The notes under the pieces are model-generated. The model ran no database searches. It worked only from the letters and a program-made list of their open reading frames with translations, and was not told where the DNA came from. Shown here in pieces: positions 41,917 through 50,419 of a stretch of DNA of 64,000 nucleotides. The stretch lies in the NCBI GenBank assembly GCA_910577645.1, contig CAJTOL010000016.1, positions 1 through 64,000 on the forward strand. The letters run 5' to 3'. This DNA comes from an uncultured Lachnospiraceae bacterium. GTDB lineage: Bacteria; Bacillota; Clostridia; Lachnospirales; Lachnospiraceae. A program made the position numbers and the translations under genes. Position 1 is the first letter of the stretch. Every line of letters begins with the position of its first letter.

Positions 41917-41969
41917 AAAAGTTTACAAATACTAACTGATAATAAAAATAAAGAAAAAGTTTACAAATA
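41917..41969. repeat. 15-base direct repeats upstream of pot operon
   Basis: AAAAGTTTACAAATA occurs at 41917-41931 and again at 41955-41969, 38 bases apart (between three and four helical turns). The region lies between the divergent XRE-pot operon and the lactonase gene and is very AT-rich. Likely operator sites for the XRE-cupin regulator. Confidence 0.6.
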
Positions 41970-42111
41970 ATAAACTAGCGCAAAAAACATTATACTCATA
42001 TCTGGGAATGTGTCAATACTTTTTAGACAGATTCTTGTTAACAAATCAAAACTTTTATGATATGATAAAAACAGCTTGTAAAAAGAACGGAAATCAGGAG
42101 GAAATTTCATC

Positions 42112-43170
42112 ATGGAAGGGAAATATATGGCTTATGTAGGTTCTTACTCCTACACAGGCAAGGCAAAAGGAATTACAGTATATGATGTCGATGTGGAGAA
42201 AGGGATTTTTAAGGAGCGTTGTGAGGTTGACGTGGATAATTCTTCCTATGTTATTGCCTCCAGCGACGGCAAAACCCTGTACTCTATTGCGGACGAGGGC
42301 GTTGTGTCCTTCCGCATTCTGCCCAACGGCGCGCTGACCCGTTTAAACAACGCCAATATTAAAGGAATGAGAGGGTGCCATTTATCTACGGACGAGGAGG
42401 ACAAATATGTTTTTGTTTCCGGCTATCACGATGGTAAGGCAACCATCTTAAGGCTGAATGAAGACGGCTCTGTAGGCTCCATCGTAGACGGCGTGTTCCA
42501 CAAGGGCTACGGCAGTGTAGCGGAACGTAACTTCAGGCCTCATGTAAGCTGTACCAGAAGGACCCCGGACAAAAAGTATGTTATGGCGGCGGATCTGGGG
42601 ATTGATCAGGTAAAGATTTACCGCTTTGACGAGAGAGAGGAAAAACTGGTTCAGGTAGACGCTATCCGCTGTGAGAGAGAGTCTGCGCCCAGGCATTTCC
42701 GGTTCAGCTCTGACGGACGCTTTATTTATCTGATGTATGAGATTAAGAACGTAATTGACGTTTATACCTATGAGACTGGAGATCGGGCGCCTAAAATTGA
42801 GAAGATCCAGACCATTTCCACGGTAACCGGCAAAAAGAGTGAAGGAAACCTGACGGCGGCCTGCGCTATGCGTCTGTCTCCGGACGAGAAGTACGTATAC
42901 TGTACCAATGCCGGAGACAATGTGGTAACCGTTTATTCCAGAGATGAGGAAACAGGGCTTTTGGAAGTGCTGTTCAGCCTTCCGGTAAGCGGCGATTATC
43001 CAAAGGATATTGCTATTTTCCCGGATCAGAAGCATGTGGCGGCACTAAACCATGACAGCGGTACTATCACATTCTTTGCTATTAATTATGAAAAGAAACA
43101 GATGGTAATGAGCAGCAGAGAGATTGAAGTCAACGAGCCAAACTGCTGTGTAATCGTAAAGGTTCAATAG
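42112..43170 (+). CDS. Lactonase family (6-phosphogluconolactonase, seven-bladed)
   Basis: 352 residues with repeated beta-propeller blades (for example YVIASSDGKTLYSIADEGVV, MRLSPDEKYVYCTNAGDNVV, KDIAIFPDQKHVAALNHDSG). This matches the YbhE/Pgl lactonase family, which hydrolyses 6-phosphogluconolactone in the oxidative pentose phosphate route, though many members have unknown substrates. GGAGG lies 10 bases before the ATG. Chorismate synthase and rpiB follow closely on the same strand. Confidence 0.85.
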   Translation: MEGKYMAYVGSYSYTGKAKGITVYDVDVEKGIFKERCEVDVDNSSYVIASSDGKTLYSIADEGVVSFRILPNGALTRLNNANIKGMRGCHLSTDEEDKYVFVSGYHDGKATILRLNEDGSVGSIVDGVFHKGYGSVAERNFRPHVSCTRRTPDKKYVMAADLGIDQVKIYRFDEREEKLVQVDAIRCERESAPRHFRFSSDGRFIYLMYEIKNVIDVYTYETGDRAPKIEKIQTISTVTGKKSEGNLTAACAMRLSPDEKYVYCTNAGDNVVTVYSRDEETGLLEVLFSLPVSGDYPKDIAIFPDQKHVAALNHDSGTITFFAINYEKKQMVMSSREIEVNEPNCCVIVKVQ

Positions 43171-43196
43171 ACAGACAGCGGCGAGGAGACAGCATT

Positions 43197-44342
43197 ATGG
43201 CAGGTTCCACATTGGGAACAATTTTTAGGATTACAACATGGGGAGAGTCTCACGGAGCAGGAGTAGGAGTGGTAATCGACGGATGCCCTGCCGGCCTTCC
43301 CTTAACGAACCAGGATATTCAGGAGTACCTGGATCGGAGAAAACCGGGACAGAGCCGCTTCACCACCCAGAGGCAGGAGGGGGATGAGGTGGAGATTTTA
43401 TCCGGCATATTTGAAGGGCGCACCACAGGTACGCCCATTGCCATGTTTGTCCGCAATAAGGATCAAAGATCCAGAGATTACGGAAACATCATGGACGTCT
43501 ACCGTCCTGGCCATGCAGACTATACCTTTGATAAAAAGTACGGGTTTCGGGATTACCGGGGCGGCGGCCGTTCTTCCGGCAGGGAGACTATCGGACGGGT
43601 GGCGGCAGGAGCTGTGGCGGCCAAGATATTAAAGAGCCTGGGGATTGAGATCCGGGCCTTTTCCAAGTCTATTGGCCCGGTGTCTGTAGATCCGGCCCGG
43701 TTTGACTGGGCAGAAAGGGAGAATAACCGTCTGTATATGCCGGATGCTCAGTCGGCCAGAGAGGCGGAATCTTATCTGGATGAGATGATGGCAAAAAAGG
43801 ATTCCGCAGGCGGTATAATTGAATGTTGGATGGAAGGCCTTCCGGCAGGGATAGGAGAGCCGGTTTTTGACAAATTAAGCGCCAGCCTGGCCAAGGCGGT
43901 TATGTCCATTGGCGGGGTAAAAGGATTTGAGATTGGAGCCGGCTTTGAGGCAGCATCCTTAAACGGTTCTGTCAACAACGATCCCTTTGGAATAGATAAA
44001 AACGGGCAGGTGTATAAAAAGAGCAACCATTCAGGCGGCGTCCTGGGCGGTATCAGTGACGGCAGCAGGCTGACGTTCCGGGCGGCTTTTAAGCCTACCC
44101 CTTCCATCGCATCCAGCCAGGAGACGGTAAAACGCCAGGGGGAGGAGACCTGTATTGAGATCAAAGGGAGGCACGACCCTGTTATCGTACCGAGAGCAGT
44201 GGTAGTGGTGGAGGCCATGGCAGCGCTTACGGCAGTGGATTTGCTGTTTATGTCCATGACTTCCCGATTAGACAAGATCCAGGCTTTTTTTGCCTATGGG
44301 CAGGCTTTGGAAGAGGAGCGAGAAAAAAAGGAGAGAGGCTGA
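43197..44342 (+). CDS. aroC: Chorismate synthase
   Basis: 381 residues. Signature parts are GESHGAGVGVVIDGCPAGLP near the N-terminus, RPGHADYTF, RGGGRSSGRETIGRVAAGAV (FMN and substrate binding) and GGVLGGISDGS. The enzyme makes chorismate from EPSP with reduced FMN, the last step of the shikimate pathway before aromatic amino acids. It sits between a lactonase and rpiB rather than with other aro genes. Confidence 0.96.
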   Translation: MAGSTLGTIFRITTWGESHGAGVGVVIDGCPAGLPLTNQDIQEYLDRRKPGQSRFTTQRQEGDEVEILSGIFEGRTTGTPIAMFVRNKDQRSRDYGNIMDVYRPGHADYTFDKKYGFRDYRGGGRSSGRETIGRVAAGAVAAKILKSLGIEIRAFSKSIGPVSVDPARFDWAERENNRLYMPDAQSAREAESYLDEMMAKKDSAGGIIECWMEGLPAGIGEPVFDKLSASLAKAVMSIGGVKGFEIGAGFEAASLNGSVNNDPFGIDKNGQVYKKSNHSGGVLGGISDGSRLTFRAAFKPTPSIASSQETVKRQGEETCIEIKGRHDPVIVPRAVVVVEAMAALTAVDLLFMSMTSRLDKIQAFFAYGQALEEEREKKERG

Positions 44343-44343
44343 T

Positions 44344-44784
44344 ATGAAGATTGCAATGGGCAACGATCATACCGCAGTAGAATTGAAAAATATTATTAAG
44401 GCATTTGTAGAAGAGAAGGGGTATGAGGTTCTGGATTTAGGCACCAATTCCTCCGAGAGCTGCGACTACCCGGTATATGGAGAGAAGGTGGGGCGCGCCG
44501 TGGCATCCGGCCAGGCAGACCTGGGAATTACTATCTGCGGTACTGGAGTGGGGATTTCCCTGGCAGCCGGAAAAGTAAAGGGAATCCGGGCATGTGTATG
44601 CAGCGAACCATACACTGCAAGACTTTCCAAAATGCACAATAATTCTAACGTTTTGGCCTTTGGAGCCAGAGTGGTGGGAAGCGAAATGGCCAAAATGATC
44701 ACGGAAGAATGGCTGAATGCCCGGTATGAGGGGGGCCGCCACCAGCGCCGGGTGGATATGCTGATGGAAATCGAGAATCATTGA
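44344..44784 (+). CDS. rpiB: Ribose-5-phosphate isomerase B
   Basis: 146 residues from ATG 44344, which has GGAGAG upstream. RpiB signatures are GNDHTAVELKN at the start, the catalytic Cys65 in TICGTGVGISLAA, and His98 in KMHNNSN. It interconverts ribose-5-phosphate and ribulose-5-phosphate. The start is two bases after the aroC stop. Related RpiB-fold enzymes act on other sugar phosphates (LacAB, allose), but length and motifs fit RpiB. Confidence 0.94.
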   Translation: MKIAMGNDHTAVELKNIIKAFVEEKGYEVLDLGTNSSESCDYPVYGEKVGRAVASGQADLGITICGTGVGISLAAGKVKGIRACVCSEPYTARLSKMHNNSNVLAFGARVVGSEMAKMITEEWLNARYEGGRHQRRVDMLMEIENH

Positions 44785-44864
44785 CAGATTTTAGCCAGAA
44801 AAACGTGTAAAGAAATGGAAACTGAATCGTTAGAATATCGTAAGAGTTTAGACAGGCAGTCACC

Positions 44865-44893
44865 TTGAATTTGCCGGATAAAAATGATAAAAT
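44865..44893 (+). promoter_or_regulatory. Promoter of small secreted protein
   Basis: TTGAAT (44865-44870), 17 bases, TAAAAT (44888-44893), about 35 bases before the ATG at 44927. Confidence 0.6.
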
Positions 44894-44926
44894 AGTCCCA
44901 GAGAGAAGAGAAAAGGAGAGATTACC

Positions 44927-45412
44927 ATGAAAAGAAAGCTATGGGCACTGCTGGTGACCGCAGTTCTCTTCGTCGGTATTTTGGGCACAATAACCGGGCT
45001 GGCTGCTGAGGCAGCAGACAGCTTTAGAGCAGGAGATGTAGAGATTTCCATTAACGGCGAAGCCGCATCCGTGCTTTCGGATTTAGGGAAAGCTGAGAAT
45101 TACTACGAGGCTGAGAACTGCCGCCATCAGGGCAAAGAAAAGGTATACGTATATAAAGACTTTGAGATTTCTATTTATCCTATAGAGGAAAAAGACTGCA
45201 TCAATTCCATCTATTTTAAGACCGGCGATGTAGAAACCTCTGAGGGGATTTCAATCGGTTCTACCATTGAGGACATGCAGAGTATCTATGGGGAGGACTA
45301 CACTCAGTCCAAGGGTGTTTATAAATATAAATGCGATCAGTTCACCCTGACCTTTTACAGCAATAAAGAGGGCATCATTAACGGGATTGAATTTACCTCT
45401 GATAAAGAGTGA
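44927..45412 (+). CDS. Small secreted protein of unknown function
   Basis: 161 residues. A cleavable signal peptide is clear (LLVTAVLFVGILGTITGLAAEAA, likely cut after AAEA or AEAA); there is no lipobox. The mature part of about 130 residues is acidic, beta-rich, with the phrases CRHQGKEKVYVYKDFEISIY and ISIGSTIEDMQSIYGEDYTQ, reminiscent of small BLIP/SmpA-like domains where a GxT-x5-YG motif recurs; I do not make a firm family call. Monocistronic, between its own promoter and terminator. Confidence 0.8.
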   Translation: MKRKLWALLVTAVLFVGILGTITGLAAEAADSFRAGDVEISINGEAASVLSDLGKAENYYEAENCRHQGKEKVYVYKDFEISIYPIEEKDCINSIYFKTGDVETSEGISIGSTIEDMQSIYGEDYTQSKGVYKYKCDQFTLTFYSNKEGIINGIEFTSDKE

Positions 45413-45437
45413 AAGTAATTTGGATTATCTATAATGA

Positions 45438-45486
45438 AACAGGCACTGCGGCTTGGAAATTCAAGCTGTAGTGCCTGTTTTTTATA
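45438..45486 (+). terminator. Terminator after secreted protein gene
   Basis: ACAGGCACT pairs with AGTGCCTGT, with CTTG/CAAG inside, and TTTTTT follows. A clear intrinsic terminator. Confidence 0.88.
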
Positions 45487-45509
45487 GGTGCAGAATTTTG
45501 AAAAAAAGG

Positions 45510-45569
45510 TTGCATATTGGAATCGGGCATGATATACTGACACTATAATTAGTAAAGTCATTGAACTAA
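45510..45569 (+). promoter_or_regulatory. Promoter and operator of the ROK operon
   Basis: TTGCAT (45510-45515), 17 bases, TATACT (45533-45538). Downstream, TTAGT (45549-45553) and ACTAA (45565-45569) form an inverted pair in AT-rich DNA, the outer arms of NagC/XylR-type ROK operators. Position over the start of transcription suits repression by the ROK protein encoded next. Confidence 0.6.
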
Positions 45570-45590
45570 CTAAATATACAAGGGGGACCC

Positions 45591-46787
45591 ATGAAAAAGT
45601 ATAATCAGTCATTAATTAAGGATCAGAATAAAAAACAGGTCTATCAATTGATAGAGGATATGCCGGGAATCAGTCGGGCTCAGATTGCAGAGCTGATGAA
45701 GGTGAGCAAAACAACCGTATCTGCCCTTGCGGATGAGCTGATGCAGGAAGGCTTTATTATTGACGAAGGGGCAGCCGCCAGCAACCGGCAGGGAAGAAAG
45801 CCCAACAGCTTAATTGTAAATAGCCGGGGAAATTACGTGATTGTGCTGAACTGGCATAAAGATAATCTGGAGATTGCGGTAGTAGACTCTGCTATGAATG
45901 TCAGCTTATGCAAAACATACACCATGAAAAATAAAGGGGATGCGCTGACAGAGCTGACATCTTATTACGAAGAGTTTAAGGAAGCCCAGTGTGTTTACGG
46001 AAATATTATGGGGGTATGCCTCATCGTTCCGGGTATGGTGGATGAAAAGAATGATCGGCTTATATCTGTGGTATTGCCTAATGAGAATCAGGAGAATTAT
46101 AGAATCAGCCGGATCCGCTCCTTACTTCATGGAAATCCGCTGGCGATTTTAAATGATACCGCATGCTTTGCCTATGCGGAAACAGCCTTTGGCCAGCTGG
46201 AGAGTGAGAACTACATTTATATTAACGTAAATGACGGCGTAGGCGCGGCACTAATCCATGACGGACAGCTTTTGGGAGGCGCCAGCGGCATTACTACCCA
46301 GTTTGGCCACTTTTCGGTAGACAGGCATGGACTTGCCTGCTCCTGCGGAAACCGGGGCTGTTTGGAAAACCAGATTGGGGAATTGGCGCTGCCCAGATTG
46401 TTTGAGGAATTCGGCATTAAAATACCTAAAAAGGAAAAACTTTTGTTTAAAGATCTGGCGGCTCTTGTGGAGGAAGGACACGAGGAGGCGATAAAACTGA
46501 TGGAGGTTATGGCAGAGGATTTTTCTTATGCATTGTGCAATGCTATTTCTCTATTTCATCCGGAAACGGTAATTATTGGAGGAATCGGAAGAAAACTGGG
46601 GGAAGCCTTTTTGGATGTTCTGAAACGAAACATGGGAGAGATGGGATTCCGCCAGTTTACGGAGGACGTAAAGATTGAATATACCAGGCATGGAGAGGGA
46701 TCTGTTTTAAGAGGGGCGGCAAAATATTATATAAACAAGTATTACCGTTTTCATGACATGGATCAGGGACAATTGTTTTGCGGTTAA
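45591..46787 (+). CDS. ROK-family transcription regulator
   Basis: 398 residues. The N-terminal winged helix-turn-helix (GISRAQIAELMKVSKTTVSA) precedes an ATPase-like ROK domain with ILNDTACFAYAE and the zinc motif CSCGNRGCLEN. This is the NagC/XylR/Mlc layout, a repressor that senses a sugar or sugar phosphate. It heads the operon with an epimerase, a dehydrogenase and an ABC transporter and likely represses it from the site at 45549-45569. AAGGGGG precedes the ATG. Confidence 0.93.
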   Translation: MKKYNQSLIKDQNKKQVYQLIEDMPGISRAQIAELMKVSKTTVSALADELMQEGFIIDEGAAASNRQGRKPNSLIVNSRGNYVIVLNWHKDNLEIAVVDSAMNVSLCKTYTMKNKGDALTELTSYYEEFKEAQCVYGNIMGVCLIVPGMVDEKNDRLISVVLPNENQENYRISRIRSLLHGNPLAILNDTACFAYAETAFGQLESENYIYINVNDGVGAALIHDGQLLGGASGITTQFGHFSVDRHGLACSCGNRGCLENQIGELALPRLFEEFGIKIPKKEKLLFKDLAALVEEGHEEAIKLMEVMAEDFSYALCNAISLFHPETVIIGGIGRKLGEAFLDVLKRNMGEMGFRQFTEDVKIEYTRHGEGSVLRGAAKYYINKYYRFHDMDQGQLFCG

Positions 46788-46814
46788 AAATTTCAGACAG
46801 AAGGGAGTTTATCA

Positions 46815-47636
46815 ATGAAGGAGATAGGGGTTGCGCTGGTTATTAATGATAAACTGGAAGAGAATTTAAAATGGGCTAAAAATGCGGGGTTTGCCAATTG
46901 CCAGCTTCAAATCTGGGATATGGGCCTGTTGTATGAAGAGCATGCCAGACAGATAAAGAAGCTTACCGACACCTATGCCATGGAAATTACAGGACTTTGG
47001 TGTGGCTGGCATGGCCCTGTCAGGTGGGATTTTTTGGAAGGGCCGTCTGTACTGGGGATTGTCCCGGCGGAATACAGAGCCGGCAGGACCAGAAATTTGC
47101 TGGATGGGGCAGCCTACGGCCGGATCCTTGGAGTATCTGACATTATAACCCACTTAGGATTTGTCCCTCTTAACTGCCGAGATGAAAATTATACAGGGGT
47201 AGTAAGCGCCCTTAAGTATATTACAGGTGAACTAAAGCCTTATAATCAGAACCTTTTAATGGAAACCGGGCAGGAACCGCCGATTGTACTGAAGCGGCTG
47301 ATTGAGGACGTGAAAGCGGATAATTTGGGAATTAATTATGATCCGGCAAATCTGATGATGTATGGAAGCGCCAATCCGGTAGATGGGATAAAGATTTTGG
47401 GAAGTTATATCAGAAGTGTTCACGCAAAAGACGGCAGCTATCCCACAGACGGATATGAGCTGGGGAGGGAATACCCCATCGGAGAGGGAGAAGTAGATTT
47501 TCCAGGAGTATTTAACGGGTTAAAGGCGCTGGGATATAAAGGCCCGATTTCTGTTGAATATGAAATCGAATCCGGAGATGAAAAGCAAAGGAATGAAATG
47601 ATACAAGGAAAGCAATATCTGGAAAAACTAGTGTAA
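46815..47636 (+). CDS. Sugar phosphate isomerase/epimerase (TIM barrel)
   Basis: 273 residues of the xylose-isomerase-like TIM-barrel family. Barrel strands with metal-binding acids are seen in NLLMETGQEP, LGINYDPANL, VHAKDG and GPISVEYEIESGDE. Members include IolE/IolI, tagatose epimerases and others. In this operon, next to a Gfo/Idh/MocA dehydrogenase, a keto-sugar or inositol-type substrate is likely, but it cannot be fixed. Confidence 0.88.
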   Translation: MKEIGVALVINDKLEENLKWAKNAGFANCQLQIWDMGLLYEEHARQIKKLTDTYAMEITGLWCGWHGPVRWDFLEGPSVLGIVPAEYRAGRTRNLLDGAAYGRILGVSDIITHLGFVPLNCRDENYTGVVSALKYITGELKPYNQNLLMETGQEPPIVLKRLIEDVKADNLGINYDPANLMMYGSANPVDGIKILGSYIRSVHAKDGSYPTDGYELGREYPIGEGEVDFPGVFNGLKALGYKGPISVEYEIESGDEKQRNEMIQGKQYLEKLV

Positions 47637-47671
47637 AGTGCGGGCTGTGTGGACAAGAAAGGGGATCATAA

Positions 47672-48637
47672 ATGAGGGTAGCAATTTGGGGAGCAGGAAA
47701 GATGGGGCAGGTTCACGGGGAGATATACGAGAAAATGAAAGCGGAAATTGCCTATGTTGTCGAGAGGGACCCGGCCAAAGCCCAGGCATTTTCGGAAAGA
47801 TTTTCCTGCCGGATATCAGATTCCTTTGAAAAACTGTCGGAACAGGAGATAGATGCAGCTGACATCTGCCTGCCTACTAATTTACATCTGGAGGCAATCA
47901 GGACTGCGGCAAAAAAATGCAGGGCAATTTTTTGTGAAAAACCCATCTGCCTAAATGCAGAAGAGTATTTGCAGCTAAAAAAAATTGGGGATGAAGGGAC
48001 ATGTGCCATTATGGTAGGCCAGGTGCTCCGGTTTTGGAACGGCTATGTAAAGAGTAAGGAACTGGTGGAGGAGGGAGCAGTGGGAATCCCCAGGATGGTG
48101 AACTGCCTCCGCCGCCAGAAAATGCCTGACTGGTCAAAGGGAAACTGGCTTATGGATCCGGAAAAGAGCGGAGGGCTGCTGATGGATTTAAGCATCCATG
48201 ATATTGATTACCTGTACTGGCTTTTTGGAAAGCCCCAGAAGGTTTATTCCCAGGTAGTCCGCAACGAGAGGACAACCGTACATAATATTATGATGATTTC
48301 CTATAAAGAATGCTGCGCCAATGTAATTGGTTCCTGGGGAATGCCGGAAGCCTTTGGAGATGGGGAACTGGAGGCATCCTTAGAGATTATCGGGGATCAG
48401 GGAATGATTACTTATAAAGGAGGGGATTGGCTGGAGGTTATACAGGGGAATAAAAAGGAGACGATTAAGCTGGAACATACCGACGGATATGAAGAAGAAC
48501 TAAGGTATTTTGTCCGCAGCGTAGAGGAGGGCAGATATCCGCAGAGAGCAGATCTTTATTCGGTAGAGGGAACAATGGATATTCTGTGGGCCGCTCAGGA
48601 ATCCAGCGGGAAGGGGCAGGCGGTAACCATTATTTAA
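47672..48637 (+). CDS. Gfo/Idh/MocA-family oxidoreductase
   Basis: 321 residues. The NAD(P)-binding motif is GAGKMG in VAIWGAGKMGQVHGE, the catalytic Lys is in FCEKPICLNAEE, and the C-terminal beta-sheet domain includes GGLLMDLSIHDIDYLYWLFG with the catalytic His/Asp pair. The family oxidises or reduces a sugar hydroxyl or keto group. Paired with the epimerase directly upstream, it probably processes the sugar carried by the transporter encoded next. Confidence 0.92.
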   Translation: MRVAIWGAGKMGQVHGEIYEKMKAEIAYVVERDPAKAQAFSERFSCRISDSFEKLSEQEIDAADICLPTNLHLEAIRTAAKKCRAIFCEKPICLNAEEYLQLKKIGDEGTCAIMVGQVLRFWNGYVKSKELVEEGAVGIPRMVNCLRRQKMPDWSKGNWLMDPEKSGGLLMDLSIHDIDYLYWLFGKPQKVYSQVVRNERTTVHNIMMISYKECCANVIGSWGMPEAFGDGELEASLEIIGDQGMITYKGGDWLEVIQGNKKETIKLEHTDGYEEELRYFVRSVEEGRYPQRADLYSVEGTMDILWAAQESSGKGQAVTII

Positions 48638-48677
48638 CAGGAGCAAAAAGCTCCGGAAGAAAGAAGGGGTGAACAGC

Positions 48678-49562
48678 ATGGTAAAGCAGTATTTAAAGAA
48701 AAGGCCGTATCTTCCGTATATTGCTCCGGCAATGATTATCATGATATCGCTGACCATATTTCCAACTGTATTTTTATATCTGATCAGCATGACAAATTAT
48801 CAGCTGGGATGGGATTGGGGACGGGTCAGATTCGTAGGATTGGAGAACTATTTCCGGCTGTTTACCGGGGGAGATCCGGATTTTTGGAATGCAGTCTACA
48901 TCAGCCTGAAATTTATGGTGATAACCACTGCTGCTGAGATGGTTTTTGGATTTTTTATCGGAAAACTATTAAGCGATATGGAATTCTCGTTAAAGCCGGC
49001 AGTGTTTGCCATTCTCATTGTTCCCATTGTTATGACTCCCAGCATTGCGGGAAATATATGGAAACTGATGTTTAATGCAGAGTACGGAATTATCAACTAC
49101 CTGTTAAATCAACTGGGAATTTCCGGCGTGGCATGGCTGGACGCAGATATGTCCTTCTGCTCGGTTATCATTGCGGACGTATGGCAGTGGACTCCCTTTG
49201 TGGCGCTTATCAGTTATGCAGGGCTTTGTTCTCTGCCGGCGGATCAATATGAGGCAGCCAGGATTGATGGGGGAAACGCAGTGCAATTATTTCGCTATAT
49301 TACCCTTCCGTCCCTGAGAGGGCTTATTCTTCTCACAATGATTTTCAGAACAGCTGACTCTTTAAAAATTTACGACATGCCTTTTGTACTGACCCAGGGA
49401 GGCCCGGGGAATTCTACGGAATTTTTGAGCCTGCATATCTACCGACTGGCTAACGCGCAGAACGGATTGATCGGGAGGGCGGCGGCCAACGCGATTGTAC
49501 TTGTGGCAATTTCTACAGTTGTAAGCCGGGGGATAATGCATTACCAGAGGAAGGAGGCGTGA
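48678..49562 (+). CDS. Sugar ABC transporter permease (first)
   Basis: About 294 residues and six membrane helices, MalF/UgpA-type, with LPYIAPAMIIMISLTIFPTV at the start and the EAA loop YEAARIDGGNAVQLFRYITL. ATG at 48678 is chosen, with AAGGGGTGA upstream; a GTG at 48669 is in frame. It is 40 bases after the dehydrogenase gene and two bases before the partner permease. Confidence 0.9.
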   Translation: MVKQYLKKRPYLPYIAPAMIIMISLTIFPTVFLYLISMTNYQLGWDWGRVRFVGLENYFRLFTGGDPDFWNAVYISLKFMVITTAAEMVFGFFIGKLLSDMEFSLKPAVFAILIVPIVMTPSIAGNIWKLMFNAEYGIINYLLNQLGISGVAWLDADMSFCSVIIADVWQWTPFVALISYAGLCSLPADQYEAARIDGGNAVQLFRYITLPSLRGLILLTMIFRTADSLKIYDMPFVLTQGGPGNSTEFLSLHIYRLANAQNGLIGRAAANAIVLVAISTVVSRGIMHYQRKEA

Positions 49563-49563
49563 T

Positions 49564-50394
49564 ATGAGCCGGAATCAGAAAAAGATGGCAGCGCGGGTGG
49601 CAAAAGGGGGACTGCTTTTCCTATCCTGCCTGTTTTTCATCGCTCCTTATTTGTGGATGGTTCTAATCAGCTTAAAGCCCAGAGTAGATATTTTTGAACC
49701 GGGAAAGTGGCTGTTTATCCCTACACTGGAAAATTACAGAGCTATCATAAAAGACGCAGGCATTGGAGACTATTTTCTTAATAGTGTGATAATTGCTGCT
49801 GTATCTACCTTATTTTCTTTGATAGTAGGCTCTTTTGCCGCATATGGGTTTGCCAGGTTTAACTGGAAATCCAGAGAGAATACGGCGTTTATGGTTCTGA
49901 GCCAGAGGATGCTGCCGGCAATGGCTGTGGTAATTCCTTATTTTTTAATGGCAATGGCTGCCGGGCTGCTGGATACAAGAGTGATTTTGATTATTTGCTA
50001 CTTGCTGTTTAATATTCCCTTTACCATTCTGATGATGAGAGGGTTTTTTGAGGATATTCCCATTGAAATCGAGGAAGCCGGAAAGATTGACGGATGCGGA
50101 GGACTGCAGGTGCTAAAGGAACTGATTTTACCCCTGTCCCTTCCGGGGCTGACGGCTACCGCTATTTTCTGCCTGATTAATTCCTGGAACGAATTTGTTT
50201 TTGCTAATTTTCTTACCAGTATTCATGCAAAGACAGTTCCTACTTCAGTAATGCTGTTCTTATCGGTTTCCGGAACAAAATGGGGCGAGATGGCGGCCAC
50301 AGGAGTGCTGTCCAGCCTGCCGGTTATTTTATTCGGGATTATAGTTCAGAAATATATGATTCGGGGTCTTACTTTTGGAGCGGTAAAAGGATGA
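49564..50394 (+). CDS. Sugar ABC transporter permease (second)
   Basis: 276 residues, six membrane helices, MalG type. EAA loop: EEAGKIDGCGGLQVLKELIL; the C-terminus ends in LTFGAVKG, the usual MalG-type ending. With the preceding gene it forms the channel for the binding protein encoded next. No ATPase is in the operon. Confidence 0.9.
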   Translation: MSRNQKKMAARVAKGGLLFLSCLFFIAPYLWMVLISLKPRVDIFEPGKWLFIPTLENYRAIIKDAGIGDYFLNSVIIAAVSTLFSLIVGSFAAYGFARFNWKSRENTAFMVLSQRMLPAMAVVIPYFLMAMAAGLLDTRVILIICYLLFNIPFTILMMRGFFEDIPIEIEEAGKIDGCGGLQVLKELILPLSLPGLTATAIFCLINSWNEFVFANFLTSIHAKTVPTSVMLFLSVSGTKWGEMAATGVLSSLPVILFGIIVQKYMIRGLTFGAVKG

Positions 50395-50419
50395 ACTATC
50401 TTATGAAGGAGGAAGCTTG

